A stretch of DNA of 64,000 nt, from assembly GCA_964619065.1 (NCBI GenBank), contig CAZUCC010000019.1, positions 1-64,000 of the forward strand. The letters are read 5' to 3'. How positions within the stretch are numbered: position 1 is the stretch's first letter; each line of letters opens with the position of its first letter. The translations under genes were made by a program, and so were the position numbers. The stretch is from JANXUC01 sp964619065 (lineage in GTDB: Bacteria > Acidobacteriota > Terriglobia > Terriglobales > Acidobacteriaceae). This document shows positions 1 through 8,063 of the stretch, in pieces. Under the pieces are notes generated by a model. That model worked only from the letters and a program-made list of their open reading frames with translations. It did no database searches and was not told where the DNA came from.

Positions 1-848
1 GCCACACGTGTGACCTCACCTGCGAACCGGTTCAACTGATCCACCATGGTGTTCATTGTTTCCTTCAGCTGCAAAATCTCACCGCGAACGTCCACGGTAA
101 TCTTGCGGGAGAGATCGCCGCTCGCGACGGCGGTCGCCACTTCGGCGATATTGCGCACCTGTCCGGTCAAGTGGCTTGCCATCGAATTGACCGAGTCGGT
201 GAGATCTTTCCAGGTTCCGGCGACGCCCGGCACTTGCGCCTGCCCACCCAGCTTGCCATCGGTACCCACCTCACGTGCGACGCGTGTCACCTCCGCTGTG
301 AAAACGCCGAGCTGCTGAATCATCGTGTTGACGATATCGGCGGCCCGCAAGAACTCGCCTTCCAGAGGCCGCCCGTCTACATCCAGCCGGACTGATTGTG
401 TGAGGTTTCCCTGCGCTACAGCCGCGATGGCGCGAGTGACTTCTGTGGTCGGGCGAAGAAGGTCATCCACGAGCGTGTTGACCGAAACCTCAATCTCACC
501 CCACTCGCCTTTCGATTGGTGAAATCTTGTGCGCTCCCGTGTTCTACCCTCTTTGCCTACCACTTGCCCTACGCGCTGAAGCTCTTGCGCCATTTGCTGG
601 TTAGCGGCAACAATTTCGTTGAAGGTGTCCGCGATTTTTCCTTCAATGCCGGTCCAGGAGCCCGGAAGACGCACGGAAAAATCCCCATCCCGCATGGATT
701 GAAGGCTTTCCAATAGGGTTTCGAACGCAACGGGAACAGGTTCCGTGGCAATCGCGTATCCGTTGTTCCGGGAAGCCTCAGGAGCTGAAGCGTCGGGAGC
801 AGCTTCGCGGGTCTTCCCTGACGTCAGATTTTGATTGCGTCGTTTCAT
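1..848 (-). CDS. multi-HAMP sensor histidine kinase, N-terminal part (cut by window edge)
   Basis: The minus strand from the ATG at 848 is open to the left edge (282 residues seen, no stop). After about 100 residues without a clear signal peptide come tandem HAMP-type modules. Each pairs an N-terminal helix such as VTRAIAAVAQGNLT with a linker such as VPGVAGTWKDLTDSVNSMAS and a repeat of AEVATAVASGDLSRKITVDV. This is the repeat pattern of large cytoplasmic hybrid kinases with many HAMP domains. The kinase, HATPase and any receiver domains would lie beyond base 1, so the kinase call is inferred from the repeat type. A receiver-only regulator lies directly upstream on the same strand and is a likely partner. 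Confidence 0.85.
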   Translation of the reverse strand, partial: MKRRNQNLTSGKTREAAPDASAPEASRNNGYAIATEPVPVAFETLLESLQSMRDGDFSVRLPGSWTGIEGKIADTFNEIVAANQQMAQELQRVGQVVGKEGRTRERTRFHQSKGEWGEIEVSVNTLVDDLLRPTTEVTRAIAAVAQGNLTQSVRLDVDGRPLEGEFLRAADIVNTMIQQLGVFTAEVTRVAREVGTDGKLGGQAQVPGVAGTWKDLTDSVNSMASHLTGQVRNIAEVATAVASGDLSRKITVDVRGEILQLKETMNTMVDQLNRFAGEVTRV

Positions 849-926
849 TGCCGTAGCCTAAAACCATCCTTTAGTCAGTTTTGATACCAGGTGCAAGGTT
901 TGTAGATTGCAGGAACTGTTGAACGG

Positions 927-1334
927 CTAATTCCGACGGATCGCCGGATCAACCGTAAAAAACATACCGCCGTCCAGGATCGTCTCGATAGCGCGAACCA
1001 AATGTTGGGCAGCATGGGACTTAACCACATAACCGTGCGCACCGGCACTCCGAATCGCGGAAGCGGTTCCCGTGGAATTGTGCATCGTTAGCACCAAGGT
1101 TTTACAGCGTGCTTTCGCGGTGGTAAGTTCCGTCGCCACGGCCAAGCCGTCCTTGCCCGGCATACTCACATCCAGGACAACCACATCCGGGTTCAACGCA
1201 GCAATTTTTTCCAGGGCCTCAACACCGTTTTCGGCTTCGCCACAGACTTCCCAATCCACTCGGCCGCGGAGAATGGAACGCACCCCTTGGCGCACGATGT
1301 CATGATCATCGACAATAAGGATGCGGACTGCCAT
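927..1334 (-). CDS. receiver-only response regulator
   Basis: A CheY-like single-domain regulator of about 135 residues. The acidic pair is in ILIVDDHD near residues 8-11. The phosphoacceptor aspartate is in VVVLDVSMPG near residue 55, the conserved T/S in LVLTMH, and the lysine in YVVKSH. There is no output domain after the receiver, and the sequence is most like the receiver half of NarL/LuxR regulators. The ATG at 1334 is preferred to an upstream in-frame GTG at 1346. It is followed on the same strand by the multi-HAMP kinase, so phosphotransfer between the two is plausible. A palindrome at 1423-1440 lies about 90 bp upstream of its start and matches one upstream of the second regulator. 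Confidence 0.88.
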   Translation of the reverse strand: MAVRILIVDDHDIVRQGVRSILRGRVDWEVCGEAENGVEALEKIAALNPDVVVLDVSMPGKDGLAVATELTTAKARCKTLVLTMHNSTGTASAIRSAGAHGYVVKSHAAQHLVRAIETILDGGMFFTVDPAIRRN

Positions 1335-1722
1335 CGTGAAACACACTCGAGAGCTATTTTGGCTTTGGACTACCTGGACTGGGGAACTAACTCGATGTTC
1401 ACTTAAAAACAGGCGTAGGTGTATACGGTATTTTCTGTATTAACCATTTGGTTAATCTTCAGAAAGCTAATTCGGGAGGGTTGGCAGGAATCGGTAAGGA
1501 TAAACGTGAGAAGAAACTGCTCGCAGTAAAGATTCCAGGAAGGTGGATCGGCCAAGTGGAGGATCGTTCCGGCGACACGGAGCCATCAAGCGTGAGAAGA
1601 CATGCTGGACGTGCACCCCTGCATGCACCTTCGATGGCGCCTCCATGATCGAATCCAATTTCTCTCGAGGGTGGTAATTTCTTTAATCCGCAATTCGCAA
1701 AATTTTCCCCAGCGACCGCTTC
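1335..1722. other. intergenic region with palindromes, no gene seen
   Basis: This 388-bp stretch has no convincing coding frame; the two short overlapping frames at 1448-1658 have arbitrary composition. It carries the 18-bp palindrome at 1423-1440 and, overlapping its end, TTAACCATTTGGTTAA at 1440-1455, a 7-bp inverted repeat with a 2-bp spacer. The region is upstream of the minus-strand regulator and downstream of the minus-strand gene at 1723-2010. Confidence 0.5.
1423..1440. promoter_or_regulatory. candidate operator palindrome, copy 1
   Basis: ATACGG-TATTTT-CTGTAT. This is an inverted repeat of 6-bp arms with a 6-bp spacer, upstream of the receiver-only regulator. The same architecture occurs at 3571-3588 and 9113-9130. 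The binding protein is unknown. Confidence 0.5.
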
Positions 1723-2010
1723 CTACACCGGCACATTCCACACATACAAGAAAGTGGCGTCAGTGGCAGTCGCAACGTTACGCCCAGATTTCCGCGTCGC
1801 TCGATTCAGTGCAGACCGAACTTTTTCCTTGGATTCGTCCAGTTCGGCCAGCGGGACCTTCAATGCAGAACCAGCTTCCAAGTTGTCCAGATCTTTGAGA
1901 ATTGTGTCGACAATTAGCTTGTGTTTTCCATTTCGACCCTGCGGAACATCCGATTGCACCATCGTCTTAAAGTGCATCGGAGCGACCTTCGTTGTTTGAC
2001 GATTTGCCAC
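1723..2010 (-). CDS. small basic conserved-type protein, unknown function
   Basis: Ninety-five residues starting at the ATG at 2010, with an AGGAGG-like ribosome site (GGAGGGCAAG) just upstream. The sequence is balanced and lysine-rich, with a charged middle (DTILKDLDNLEAGSALKVPL) and a C-terminal end ending in FLYVWNVPV. No signal peptide or membrane segment is visible. I do not recognise a named family. Codon use and the good ribosome site support a real gene. Other plus-strand frames over this stretch look like shadows. Confidence 0.65.
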   Translation of the reverse strand: MANRQTTKVAPMHFKTMVQSDVPQGRNGKHKLIVDTILKDLDNLEAGSALKVPLAELDESKEKVRSALNRATRKSGRNVATATDATFLYVWNVPV

Positions 2011-2272
2011 TTGCCCTCCTTAAAAACGACACGCTATTTAAACGTTATGCTATCGTATCTCATCGTAAACAATCCTGCAAGTAAAAATTTCGTACCGTAA
2101 TATTGAACAATCGATTAGGGTTCTCGGCGAGATCCAACTGGCAAGGCTCGCTATACCTGCTCTGAGCCCACCTTAAAACTTTAAAATTTAGCTCCGAAAA
2201 GATTCCGAAAAGATATGACCCGTATGGCTTCGACGCTGGTAGCGTCAAGGTGGATGGAAGGAAATACTTGTG

Positions 2273-2437
2273 ATGTTCAAACCAAAAACACATTTCGAGC
2301 AGGTGCCATTGAAGGTCGTCCAGAAAATTGCTGGATACCCCATCAACCAAAGAGAACCGATTCAACCGGCGCATAGCGCCAAAAAGAAATCGTTTAAAAG
2401 GCACTCTAAGGTCAATAGCCGAGGGGGACAACTATGA
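2273..2437 (+). CDS. 54-residue small protein, unknown function
   Basis: Starts at the ATG at 2273 with GGAAGGA upstream. The product begins MFKPKTHFEQVPLKVVQKIA and then turns strongly basic (AKKKSFKRHSK). The opening resembles short acidobacterial proteins I have seen with an 'FEQVPLxVVKKI' start, whose function is unknown to me. The stop overlaps the next start as ATGA at 2434-2437, which signals translational coupling with the 73-residue protein. A 123-codon minus-strand frame covering the same bases lacks these signals and is taken to be a shadow. Confidence 0.65.
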   Translation: MFKPKTHFEQVPLKVVQKIAGYPINQREPIQPAHSAKKKSFKRHSKVNSRGGQL

Positions 2438-2655
2438 CCCGTCCGTTTGACATTTTTCTGGTAGAGACCGAGGGAGTGCGCTGGCTGCAATCGGCGGTAA
2501 CTTTGGAGGAGGCTAAGGCACAAGTCCGCGAATACGCCGGAGGGGCAGCGGGAGAATACCTGCTTTTGGATCAGGTAACCGGAAAAAAAATCGTCCTCAA
2601 GCTCGATGGCAGCATGCAGGACGCAGGGGAGCTACGAGCAGCTAGGGAAAACTAG
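2434..2655 (+). CDS. 73-residue small soluble protein, unknown function
   Basis: Overlaps the preceding small gene by four bases (ATGA), so the two are probably co-translated. The product (MTRPFDIFLVETEGVRWLQS at the start) is acidic and compact, with the pattern beta strand, 'LEEAKAQVREYA' helix, then 'GEYLLLDQVTGKKIVLKL' strands. Short proteins of this layout are frequent in soil acidobacteria beside stress and signalling genes. No catalytic motif is visible. The next gene converges from the other strand. Confidence 0.75.
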   Translation: MTRPFDIFLVETEGVRWLQSAVTLEEAKAQVREYAGGAAGEYLLLDQVTGKKIVLKLDGSMQDAGELRAAREN

Positions 2656-2734
2656 AATTTATTCCACCGCATGTTCGTTATCGCGAATACAGAGATTCTT
2701 TCCCCCAACAACCTGCGCATGTGCTCTCTCGGCA

Positions 2735-3445
2735 TTATGCCGAATGACCATCCACAATAGTGACTGTCTCCGGGGTTGAGGCGAGAGCGCCTGTCGCAAC
2801 TTGAATAATGTTGTTGCGAACCGCGTAAAGGACGAGTTCGCTAATCGAGTGCAGTCCCAGCTTGCGCATGATATTGCTACGGTGGGTCTCTGCAGTCTTC
2901 ACGCTCAGATTCAGGTGGCTGGCGACTTCCTTGGTGGATCTGCCTTCTGCCAGAAGTTGGACGACCTCGCGTTCTCTAGGGGTTAAGTTGGGCAGCAGGT
3001 TTTTTTTCGGAGTTCCATGAGTACCGCGGTAGCCGGAAAGCACCATTTCTGCTACACGGGCCGTAAAAAAAGTCTTATTGTACTGTAGAGCTTCAATTGC
3101 CGAGAGGAGATCGCGGGCGGCATCCGATTTCAACAGGAATCCGCGGGCGCCGGCATCCAGCACAGCGCGAACTGCCTCGTCAGTATCCGTGATCGTCAAA
3201 ATCAACACTCGTATCTGCGGGTTGTCACGCAGGATCTGACGGGTGGCTTCCAGTCCATTGAGCGTAGGCATGCCAATGTCCAGGATGACGATACTGGGTT
3301 TCAATTGCTTGGCCAATTCGACTGCCTGTCGACCGTTATCGGCTTCAGCACAAACTTCCCAGGCAGGCTGGCTTTTGATGAGAGACACCAAACCTCTGCG
3401 GACTATTTCGTGATCATCAGCAACCAATATACGTAACTTGTTCAT
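2735..3445 (-). CDS. NarL/LuxR-type response regulator
   Basis: A full-length regulator of 236 residues from the ATG at 3445, which has AGGG about 7 nt upstream; an in-frame ATG at 3457 lacks this spacing. The receiver has the acidic pair in LVADDHE, the phosphoacceptor in IVILDIGMP and the lysine in FLLKSDA. The C-terminal LuxR helix-turn-helix runs from LTPREREVVQLLAEGRSTKE to ETHRSNIMRKLGLHSISEL. The last 25 residues are an unstructured tail. It is a close paralogue of the receiver-only regulator at 927-1334, and both have the same palindrome type upstream (3571-3588 here). The input kinase is not adjacent. Confidence 0.93.
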   Translation of the reverse strand: MNKLRILVADDHEIVRRGLVSLIKSQPAWEVCAEADNGRQAVELAKQLKPSIVILDIGMPTLNGLEATRQILRDNPQIRVLILTITDTDEAVRAVLDAGARGFLLKSDAARDLLSAIEALQYNKTFFTARVAEMVLSGYRGTHGTPKKNLLPNLTPREREVVQLLAEGRSTKEVASHLNLSVKTAETHRSNIMRKLGLHSISELVLYAVRNNIIQVATGALASTPETVTIVDGHSA

Positions 3446-3570
3446 AAGGACCCTCATCGGATAGAACGGTTTTTTCGACCGAATAAACTACCGCTTGGAT
3501 CTTTTAAGACCCCCTTTGGCAGTTTTCACGACCGAATTTCACTTTATCTTCTGGTTAAATGCGAAAGTCT

Positions 3571-3588
3571 ATACGGTGAATCCTGTAC
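3571..3588. promoter_or_regulatory. candidate operator palindrome, copy 2
   Basis: ATACGG-TGAATC-CTGTAC, followed by TGG. It has the same 6-6-6 architecture as the copies at 1423 and 9113, and lies about 125 bp upstream of the LuxR-type regulator start at 3445. Confidence 0.5.
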
Positions 3589-4007
3589 TGGTTCGACATA
3601 ATCTTCCGATCACAGTAGCACGTCCCGGCCTATGCTTCCCAAGAAGGCGAGAGGCAAGTACCAGCCAATCTTTTGAGACGGCTAGCACCTGCCTGGGGGG
3701 GGTGGGTATTTTGCGGAAAACACGTTTTACACTCTGGAGCATAAGAGCACGGGTACGTCTGAACAATCCGGCCCGCGCTGTAGTTCTCATCAAGATTTTC
3801 CGTAGAGCATGCCCTTCTCATTTCTGGTGAAATATTTTGTACGGCACTCTGGAATCACGGTGCGATAACGCTTTTGCATCTTGAGCTCTGTTATGACAAG
3901 TATTTTTAGCAAACGGAAGGAACCGGATGATGGGAGGAACTTTTGAACGCCGGGAATTCCCAAGAGCCAGATGTACGGGTGAGAATCAGGTTGCACGAGC
4001 GAGGCTA

Positions 4008-4043
4008 GCCGCAGGATGGAACTCTCGTCGCACATCCTGCGGC
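4008..4043 (-). terminator. stem-loop 3' of the DUF5670 gene, terminator-like without U-tract
   Basis: GCCGCAGGATG at 4008-4018 pairs perfectly with CATCCTGCGGC at 4033-4043 (11 bp, 14-nt loop). It lies 10 bp beyond the stop of the minus-strand gene. No T run follows, so it may end or stabilise the transcript rather than act as a classic intrinsic terminator. Confidence 0.5.
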
Positions 4044-4053
4044 AGGTACGCCT

Positions 4054-4206
4054 TTACGCTACCGGGCTTCGCCCCTGGATAACACGAATCAGAACAACCA
4101 CGATTGCCACCACCAAAAGCAGGTGAATGTACCCTCCGAGGGTATAGGAACTGACCATACCCAGCAGCCATAACACAACGAGTATTACGAAGATTGTCCA
4201 AAGCAT
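4054..4206 (-). CDS. DUF5670 (lmo0937-type) 50-residue membrane protein
   Basis: Starts at the ATG at 4206 with AAGGAGG upstream. The product begins MLWTIFVILVVLWLLGMVSS, continues YTLGGYIHLL and ends in a second hydrophobic stretch and RVIQGRSPVA. This is the signature of the lmo0937/DUF5670 family: two short membrane helices around a conserved S-S-Y-T-L-G-G-x-I-H turn. The function is unknown; the genes often sit among envelope-stress genes, as here. The BON protein gene lies 25 bp upstream on the same strand, so the two may be co-transcribed. Confidence 0.88.
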   Translation of the reverse strand: MLWTIFVILVVLWLLGMVSSYTLGGYIHLLLVVAIVVVLIRVIQGRSPVA

Positions 4207-4231
4207 CTTTAAACCTCCTTATTCCTGTGGT

Positions 4232-4816
4232 TTACTTGCTATTCTCAACTTGTAGATTATTGTCCACCGAAAAAATACCCGGTACGCTGTTGGCGCGGAT
4301 GCCGGCTACATTCTTGTCCGCCGCGTTGTCCACAATGCCCTCCAGCCTAACGTGACCACTCTTAACGATAATGCGGATGGGCTTGTTCACCGGCAGGGAA
4401 TACCTCTGCAGAGAGGGATATCCGTAAATGGCGCGGAACAGCCTCAACCGCAACCGGTCGTCCATGGGTGAGAGCGGCAGAACTTCAATTTGATTGTCAA
4501 CATGCTCCACACCTTCGATGTTCTTCACCGCGTTCTCCGACTCTGATTTCAACGTTGGCTGGGTCACCGACCCCAGAAGGGTCACGTTGTATCCGTCAAC
4601 CTTGAAAGCGAGATAATCGAACACGTCCAGATTCGGCAGCATGATCAGTTCGTGGCGGGCTTCCTTGGTAATGCGTTGCACCGCTTTGTCGGACGGCTGG
4701 GAATCATGCTGAGCGCCAGCTAATGGAAGCCAGCAGAATGTCATGAAAACGACGGTCAAAACACTAGCTTTCTGAGTCGTGCTTTTCTTAAACAGCGAAA
4801 CTACCTGACGTGCCAT
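4232..4816 (-). CDS. exported protein with two BON domains
   Basis: The ATG at 4816 follows GGGAGG at good spacing and is preferred to the in-frame start at 4828. The first ~35 residues are a signal peptide (basic start, hydrophobic VLTVVFMTFCWLPLAGA, then AQ). Two BON modules follow, near residues 45-110 (GYNVTLLGSVTQPTLKSESE and VEHVDNQIEV) and 120-190 (SGHVRLEGIVDNAADKN, IFSVDNNLQV). BON domains bind membranes or envelope ligands, and the OsmY group responds to osmotic stress. This is one of three BON proteins within 4 kb. It lies upstream of the DUF5670 gene on the same strand. Confidence 0.9.
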   Translation of the reverse strand: MARQVVSLFKKSTTQKASVLTVVFMTFCWLPLAGAQHDSQPSDKAVQRITKEARHELIMLPNLDVFDYLAFKVDGYNVTLLGSVTQPTLKSESENAVKNIEGVEHVDNQIEVLPLSPMDDRLRLRLFRAIYGYPSLQRYSLPVNKPIRIIVKSGHVRLEGIVDNAADKNVAGIRANSVPGIFSVDNNLQVENSK

Positions 4817-5078
4817 ATTGCCTCCCATTCGAGTGCTGCTTTGGAGTGGGTGTCGTTACCCCATCTCGACAAAGCAAGTCCGGAATCAGCGTATTGTCGG
4901 GTAAACGACGTGTACATCGGGTGGATCATGTAGTGTGCTTAGAACGAGTATGTGGAACGTCCTCGTGGATCCAGTGCAAGGCTCTGTTCCAGGAGTTAAA
5001 GGTCTAAGGGATCTTTGCGTTAAAACTACTGGATGCCAGCAGTCACTGTGTCCACCATCTGCGGTACACTCGCCAGCC

Positions 5079-6653
5079 ATGGTCTGCAATGAGTTTGCCA
5101 GGAAACGATTGCTACGAAGGGCGGCGATTGCATTTGCGATCTTCAGCCTGGCAGTCGCAATAGCAACCGTTGAAGTGTCGCGGCATGCTCAACAGATTCT
5201 TAAGCAACGAGCGATCGACATGCTGCAAGATCGCTTTGACAGTGAAGTGGAGATTTCGGACTTTCAAGTTTCGGTATTCCCGCACATTTTGGTGGCAGGG
5301 AAAGGCGTTACGCTTCGGCATCTGGGTCGGACGGACGTACCGCCGCTGATCTCCATCGAAAGCTTCACGGCCGAAATGAGTTTGCTGGGCGCTCTTGGCA
5401 AGCCCTGGCATGTCCGTAGAGTACAAATTCATGGCCTTTCGCTGCATGTGGCGCATCGACAACACGATCCTCAGCCCGTGATGACGAAAATGCAGAAACG
5501 AAAAACCATTCCCATTCTGGTGGATGAGCTGACTGCAGGGAACACCGAACTGGTGGTACTTCCGAACAATCCGGCAAAGCTTTCCCAAGTATTCCTGATA
5601 CACAGTTTAAAGATGGAGGAGGTCGGCCTCGGCCATGCCGCTTCTTTCCAGGCGGATCTTACCAACGCGAAGCCGCCGGGAGAAATCGCCGCCAACGGCC
5701 ATTTCGGGCCGTGGCAAAGCGAGGACCCGGGACAAACGCCGCTCTCCGCAGCCTACACTTTCAAGAATGCGGACCTATCAGTTTTTCATGGCATCGGCGG
5801 CATCTTGTCGTCGGAAGGAAACTTCGGTGGAATCCTCGAAGAAATCGCAATTGAGGGCGACACAACCACGCCGGACTTTGTAGTCAATATCGGCGGCCAT
5901 CCGATCTTGCTGAAAACGCATTTCCAGGCCACAGTTGATGGCACCAACGGAGACACCCTGTTGCATCCTGTGCAGGCCACGTTTCTCCGGTCGTCCTTGA
6001 CGGCGCAGGGGAGTGTGGTCAAAGCGTCGAGTGGCAAAGGCAAGGAAATCGTGCTGGAGGTGACCGCTGCCAATGCTCGGATGGAAGATTTGCTGGCGCT
6101 GGCGGTGAAAGCCAATCAACCTCCTATGACCGGCCTGGTAAATTTGAAGACTAGATTTGACCTGCCTACCGGAACGGCGGAAATCGTGGACCGTTTGAAA
6201 CTGGACGGTCAGTTCGGCATTGTCCAGGCCCGCTTTACAGACCCCGGAGTCAGCAAAAAAGTGCAGGGCCTAAGCCGGAGAGGACTAGGCCATCCCGATG
6301 ATGCCGATGCTGGAAGCGCCATCTCGAATTTGCGCGGCCACTTCATTTTGAGACAGGCAGTCATCACATTCCGCGACCTCACTTTCCGGGTTGCTGGCGC
6401 AAGCGTCCGTCTGAGTGGCACATACGGTCTGCGCAGCGAAGCCCTCGATTTTCACGGCAAGTTACGTCTTGATGCCAGGCTCTCCCAACTGACGAGCGGC
6501 GCAAAGTCGTTTTTCCTGAAACCATTTGATCCCTTCTTCCGCAAGCAGGGCAAGACAGAGCTACCCATCAAAATCACTGGCACTCGATCCGCACCTTCGT
6601 TCGGACTGGATCTAAGGCACAAGAGTAGAGAGCCGCAGAACAGGTCCGAGTAA
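5079..6653 (+). CDS. AsmA-like envelope protein
   Basis: About 524 residues from the ATG at 5079. An upstream ATG in the same frame (4935) would add 48 residues of poor composition before a sensible N-terminal anchor, so it is not used. The N-terminus is basic and followed by one membrane helix (residues ~13-33, AAIAFAIFSLAVAIATVEV). The beta-rich body is typical of AsmA/TamB-like proteins (VEISDFQVSVFPHILVAGKG, VRRVQIHGLSLHV, and a C-terminal LDFHGKLRLDARLSQLTSG). Such proteins span the periplasm and are linked to lipid or outer-membrane assembly. It is transcribed divergently from the BON protein gene. No strong ribosome site is seen before 5079, so the start is moderately sure. Confidence 0.8.
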   Translation: MVCNEFARKRLLRRAAIAFAIFSLAVAIATVEVSRHAQQILKQRAIDMLQDRFDSEVEISDFQVSVFPHILVAGKGVTLRHLGRTDVPPLISIESFTAEMSLLGALGKPWHVRRVQIHGLSLHVAHRQHDPQPVMTKMQKRKTIPILVDELTAGNTELVVLPNNPAKLSQVFLIHSLKMEEVGLGHAASFQADLTNAKPPGEIAANGHFGPWQSEDPGQTPLSAAYTFKNADLSVFHGIGGILSSEGNFGGILEEIAIEGDTTTPDFVVNIGGHPILLKTHFQATVDGTNGDTLLHPVQATFLRSSLTAQGSVVKASSGKGKEIVLEVTAANARMEDLLALAVKANQPPMTGLVNLKTRFDLPTGTAEIVDRLKLDGQFGIVQARFTDPGVSKKVQGLSRRGLGHPDDADAGSAISNLRGHFILRQAVITFRDLTFRVAGASVRLSGTYGLRSEALDFHGKLRLDARLSQLTSGAKSFFLKPFDPFFRKQGKTELPIKITGTRSAPSFGLDLRHKSREPQNRSE

Positions 6654-6841
6654 AGAACGGGAATCACACAGCAGTCCGTCTCACGACACTCCTTAGAGAG
6701 AGCTGTGAACTTCGTGATACAGGATATCCCCCTCACATCTACGGAGCGTGCCTGATTGGCCCGTGGACAATCAGCCAGTAACGTTGGACAGTCATGCGCG
6801 GCTTTTGAAAAAGAAACGGCCGCAATAGGAGGTGTTTCCAT

Positions 6842-7000
6842 ATGACAACCGAAACAAGAACAGAGTGTTCGCATCCAGCTTGCGGATGTGTGGCCCAAAG
6901 CGGCAGCAACTACTGCAGTCAGTCGTGCAAAGACGCAGGCAATCTTAACGAGATCGCTTGCAACTGCGGGCATCCGGGGTGCTCAGCTCAGGCAAATTAA
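6842..7000 (+). CDS. bacterial metallothionein, 52 residues
   Basis: Starts at the ATG at 6842 after AGGAGGTG at good spacing. The 52-residue product has eight cysteines (9, 14, 16, 25, 29, 40, 42, 47) and two histidines (11, 44). They are arranged as CxHxxCxC, then YCSQSC, then ACNCGHPGC. This is the SmtA/BmtA-type metallothionein layout, in which cysteine and histidine residues hold a zinc or other d10 metal cluster in the cytoplasm. It sits between an AsmA-like gene and a BON lipoprotein gene. No metal-sensor operator was recognised upstream. Confidence 0.88.
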   Translation: MTTETRTECSHPACGCVAQSGSNYCSQSCKDAGNLNEIACNCGHPGCSAQAN

Positions 7001-7048
7001 CGGTTTTTCGCATCACTACATGCATGCGTTGTTTTTCCAGGAGGAACC

Positions 7049-7570
7049 ATGAAAGCAGTAATGTTAGCGGGTCTTGCGTTGGCTATCGGTCTAGGCGTAG
7101 CGTGCACAAGCAAACAGACGGATAGCGTTTCCTACTCCGATGGCGTAAAGAAAGCATTGGAACAAGCGGAACTGACGGATGTCAGTGTTTCTGAGGATCG
7201 TGACAAAAACACGGTCACCTTGGGAGGAACCGTCCACTCTGACGATGCCAAGATGAAGGCAACCGAGGTTACTAAGGCAGTTGCCGGTAGTCGCATCGTT
7301 GTCAACGAAGTGAGCGTGCAACCGGTTGGCGCCGAGTCGGAAGCAAAGAGCATCGCGTCGAATGAAGATGAGGCCATCGAGAAGAACTACAAGGCTGCCC
7401 TCATTTCCAGCGGCCTGGACAAACAACACATTGATTTTGACGCCAAGAATGGAGTCCTCACCCTGAAAGGCAGCGTCAAGACTGTCAGGGAGCGCGAAAA
7501 AGCTCAGCAAATAGCGTCCGCTGTGCCGAAAGTGCAGCAGGTACTCAATCAGATTGACGTGAAGCGCTAA
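7049..7570 (+). CDS. BON-domain lipoprotein
   Basis: 173 residues from the ATG at 7049, with CCAGGAGGAACC upstream. The N-terminus is a lipoprotein-type signal ending in LGVAC (cysteine 19), so the mature protein is probably lipid-anchored. Two BON modules follow, near residues 30-95 (NTVTLGGTVHSDDAKMKATE, RIVVNEVSV) and 105-173 (NGVLTLKGSVKTVREREKAQ, VQQVLNQIDVKR). It is in the same orientation as the next BON gene, 65 bp downstream, and the YflT-like gene, so the three probably form an envelope-stress operon. Confidence 0.9.
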   Translation: MKAVMLAGLALAIGLGVACTSKQTDSVSYSDGVKKALEQAELTDVSVSEDRDKNTVTLGGTVHSDDAKMKATEVTKAVAGSRIVVNEVSVQPVGAESEAKSIASNEDEAIEKNYKAALISSGLDKQHIDFDAKNGVLTLKGSVKTVREREKAQQIASAVPKVQQVLNQIDVKR

Positions 7571-7635
7571 ATCGATGCGTTGTTCCACGTGCAAGCCCCC
7601 GTCAGGGGTGAAAAAATTACAAGGAGCTAATGGTT

Positions 7636-8040
7636 ATGACGAATACTTTTCGAGGGCTGGCTCGAACCTGTCTGTTCGCCAGTTTATTTACCGGCTTGAC
7701 TTTTCTCGTTGCACAAGAGCCGACAGGCGACAAGACTCCGCCGGCTCCTGACAATACGAAGGTCAATGAGCGTGATCGAAATCAAGCTGAACCTACTGCG
7801 GATCAGCAAAAAAACAACCGTTCGGACCGCGACATCACGCAACAGATTCGCCAAGCGATTATTAAAGACAAGTCCCTCTCCGCCTACGCCCACAACGTCA
7901 AGATCATCACTCAAAACGGGATGGTCACTCTCAAAGGGCCGGTGCGCACGGAAGAAGAGAAGCAAACCATCGAGGCGAAAGCAGCGGAAGTGTCCGGCAA
8001 AGATGTCAAGAGCGAATTGAGCGTCTCCCCTAAAAACTAA
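7636..8040 (+). CDS. small exported BON-domain protein
   Basis: AAGGAG lies 9 nt before the ATG at 7636 but only 3 nt before the in-frame ATG at 7630, so 7636 is chosen. A signal peptide (residues ~1-28, ending TFLVAQ) is followed by a proline- and asparagine-rich linker (PPAPDNTKVNERDRN). A single BON domain fills the C-terminal half (DITQQIRQAIIKDKSLS, NGMVTLKGPVRTEEEKQTIE, VKSELSVSPKN). It resembles short acidobacterial BON proteins and lies 23 bp upstream of the YflT-like gene. Confidence 0.88.
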   Translation: MTNTFRGLARTCLFASLFTGLTFLVAQEPTGDKTPPAPDNTKVNERDRNQAEPTADQQKNNRSDRDITQQIRQAIIKDKSLSAYAHNVKIITQNGMVTLKGPVRTEEEKQTIEAKAAEVSGKDVKSELSVSPKN

Positions 8041-8063
8041 CACCACTCATAAGGAGAAGAAAC

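Larger units (their letters stand above)
3446..4053. other. 608-bp intergenic region with palindrome and hairpin
   Basis: No coding frame here has convincing composition. The stretch holds the operator-like palindrome at 3571-3588, upstream of the LuxR regulator, and the hairpin at 4008-4043 downstream of the DUF5670 gene. The rest is AT-richer than the flanking genes and shows nothing I recognise. Confidence 0.5.

Noticed and set aside
1448..1658. Short frames on both strands between the two minus-strand genes
   Set aside because: Opposed, arbitrary composition, no ribosome sites.
2060..2431. 123-codon minus-strand frame
   Set aside because: It covers the plus-strand 54-residue gene, has no ribosome site and no protein-like pattern.
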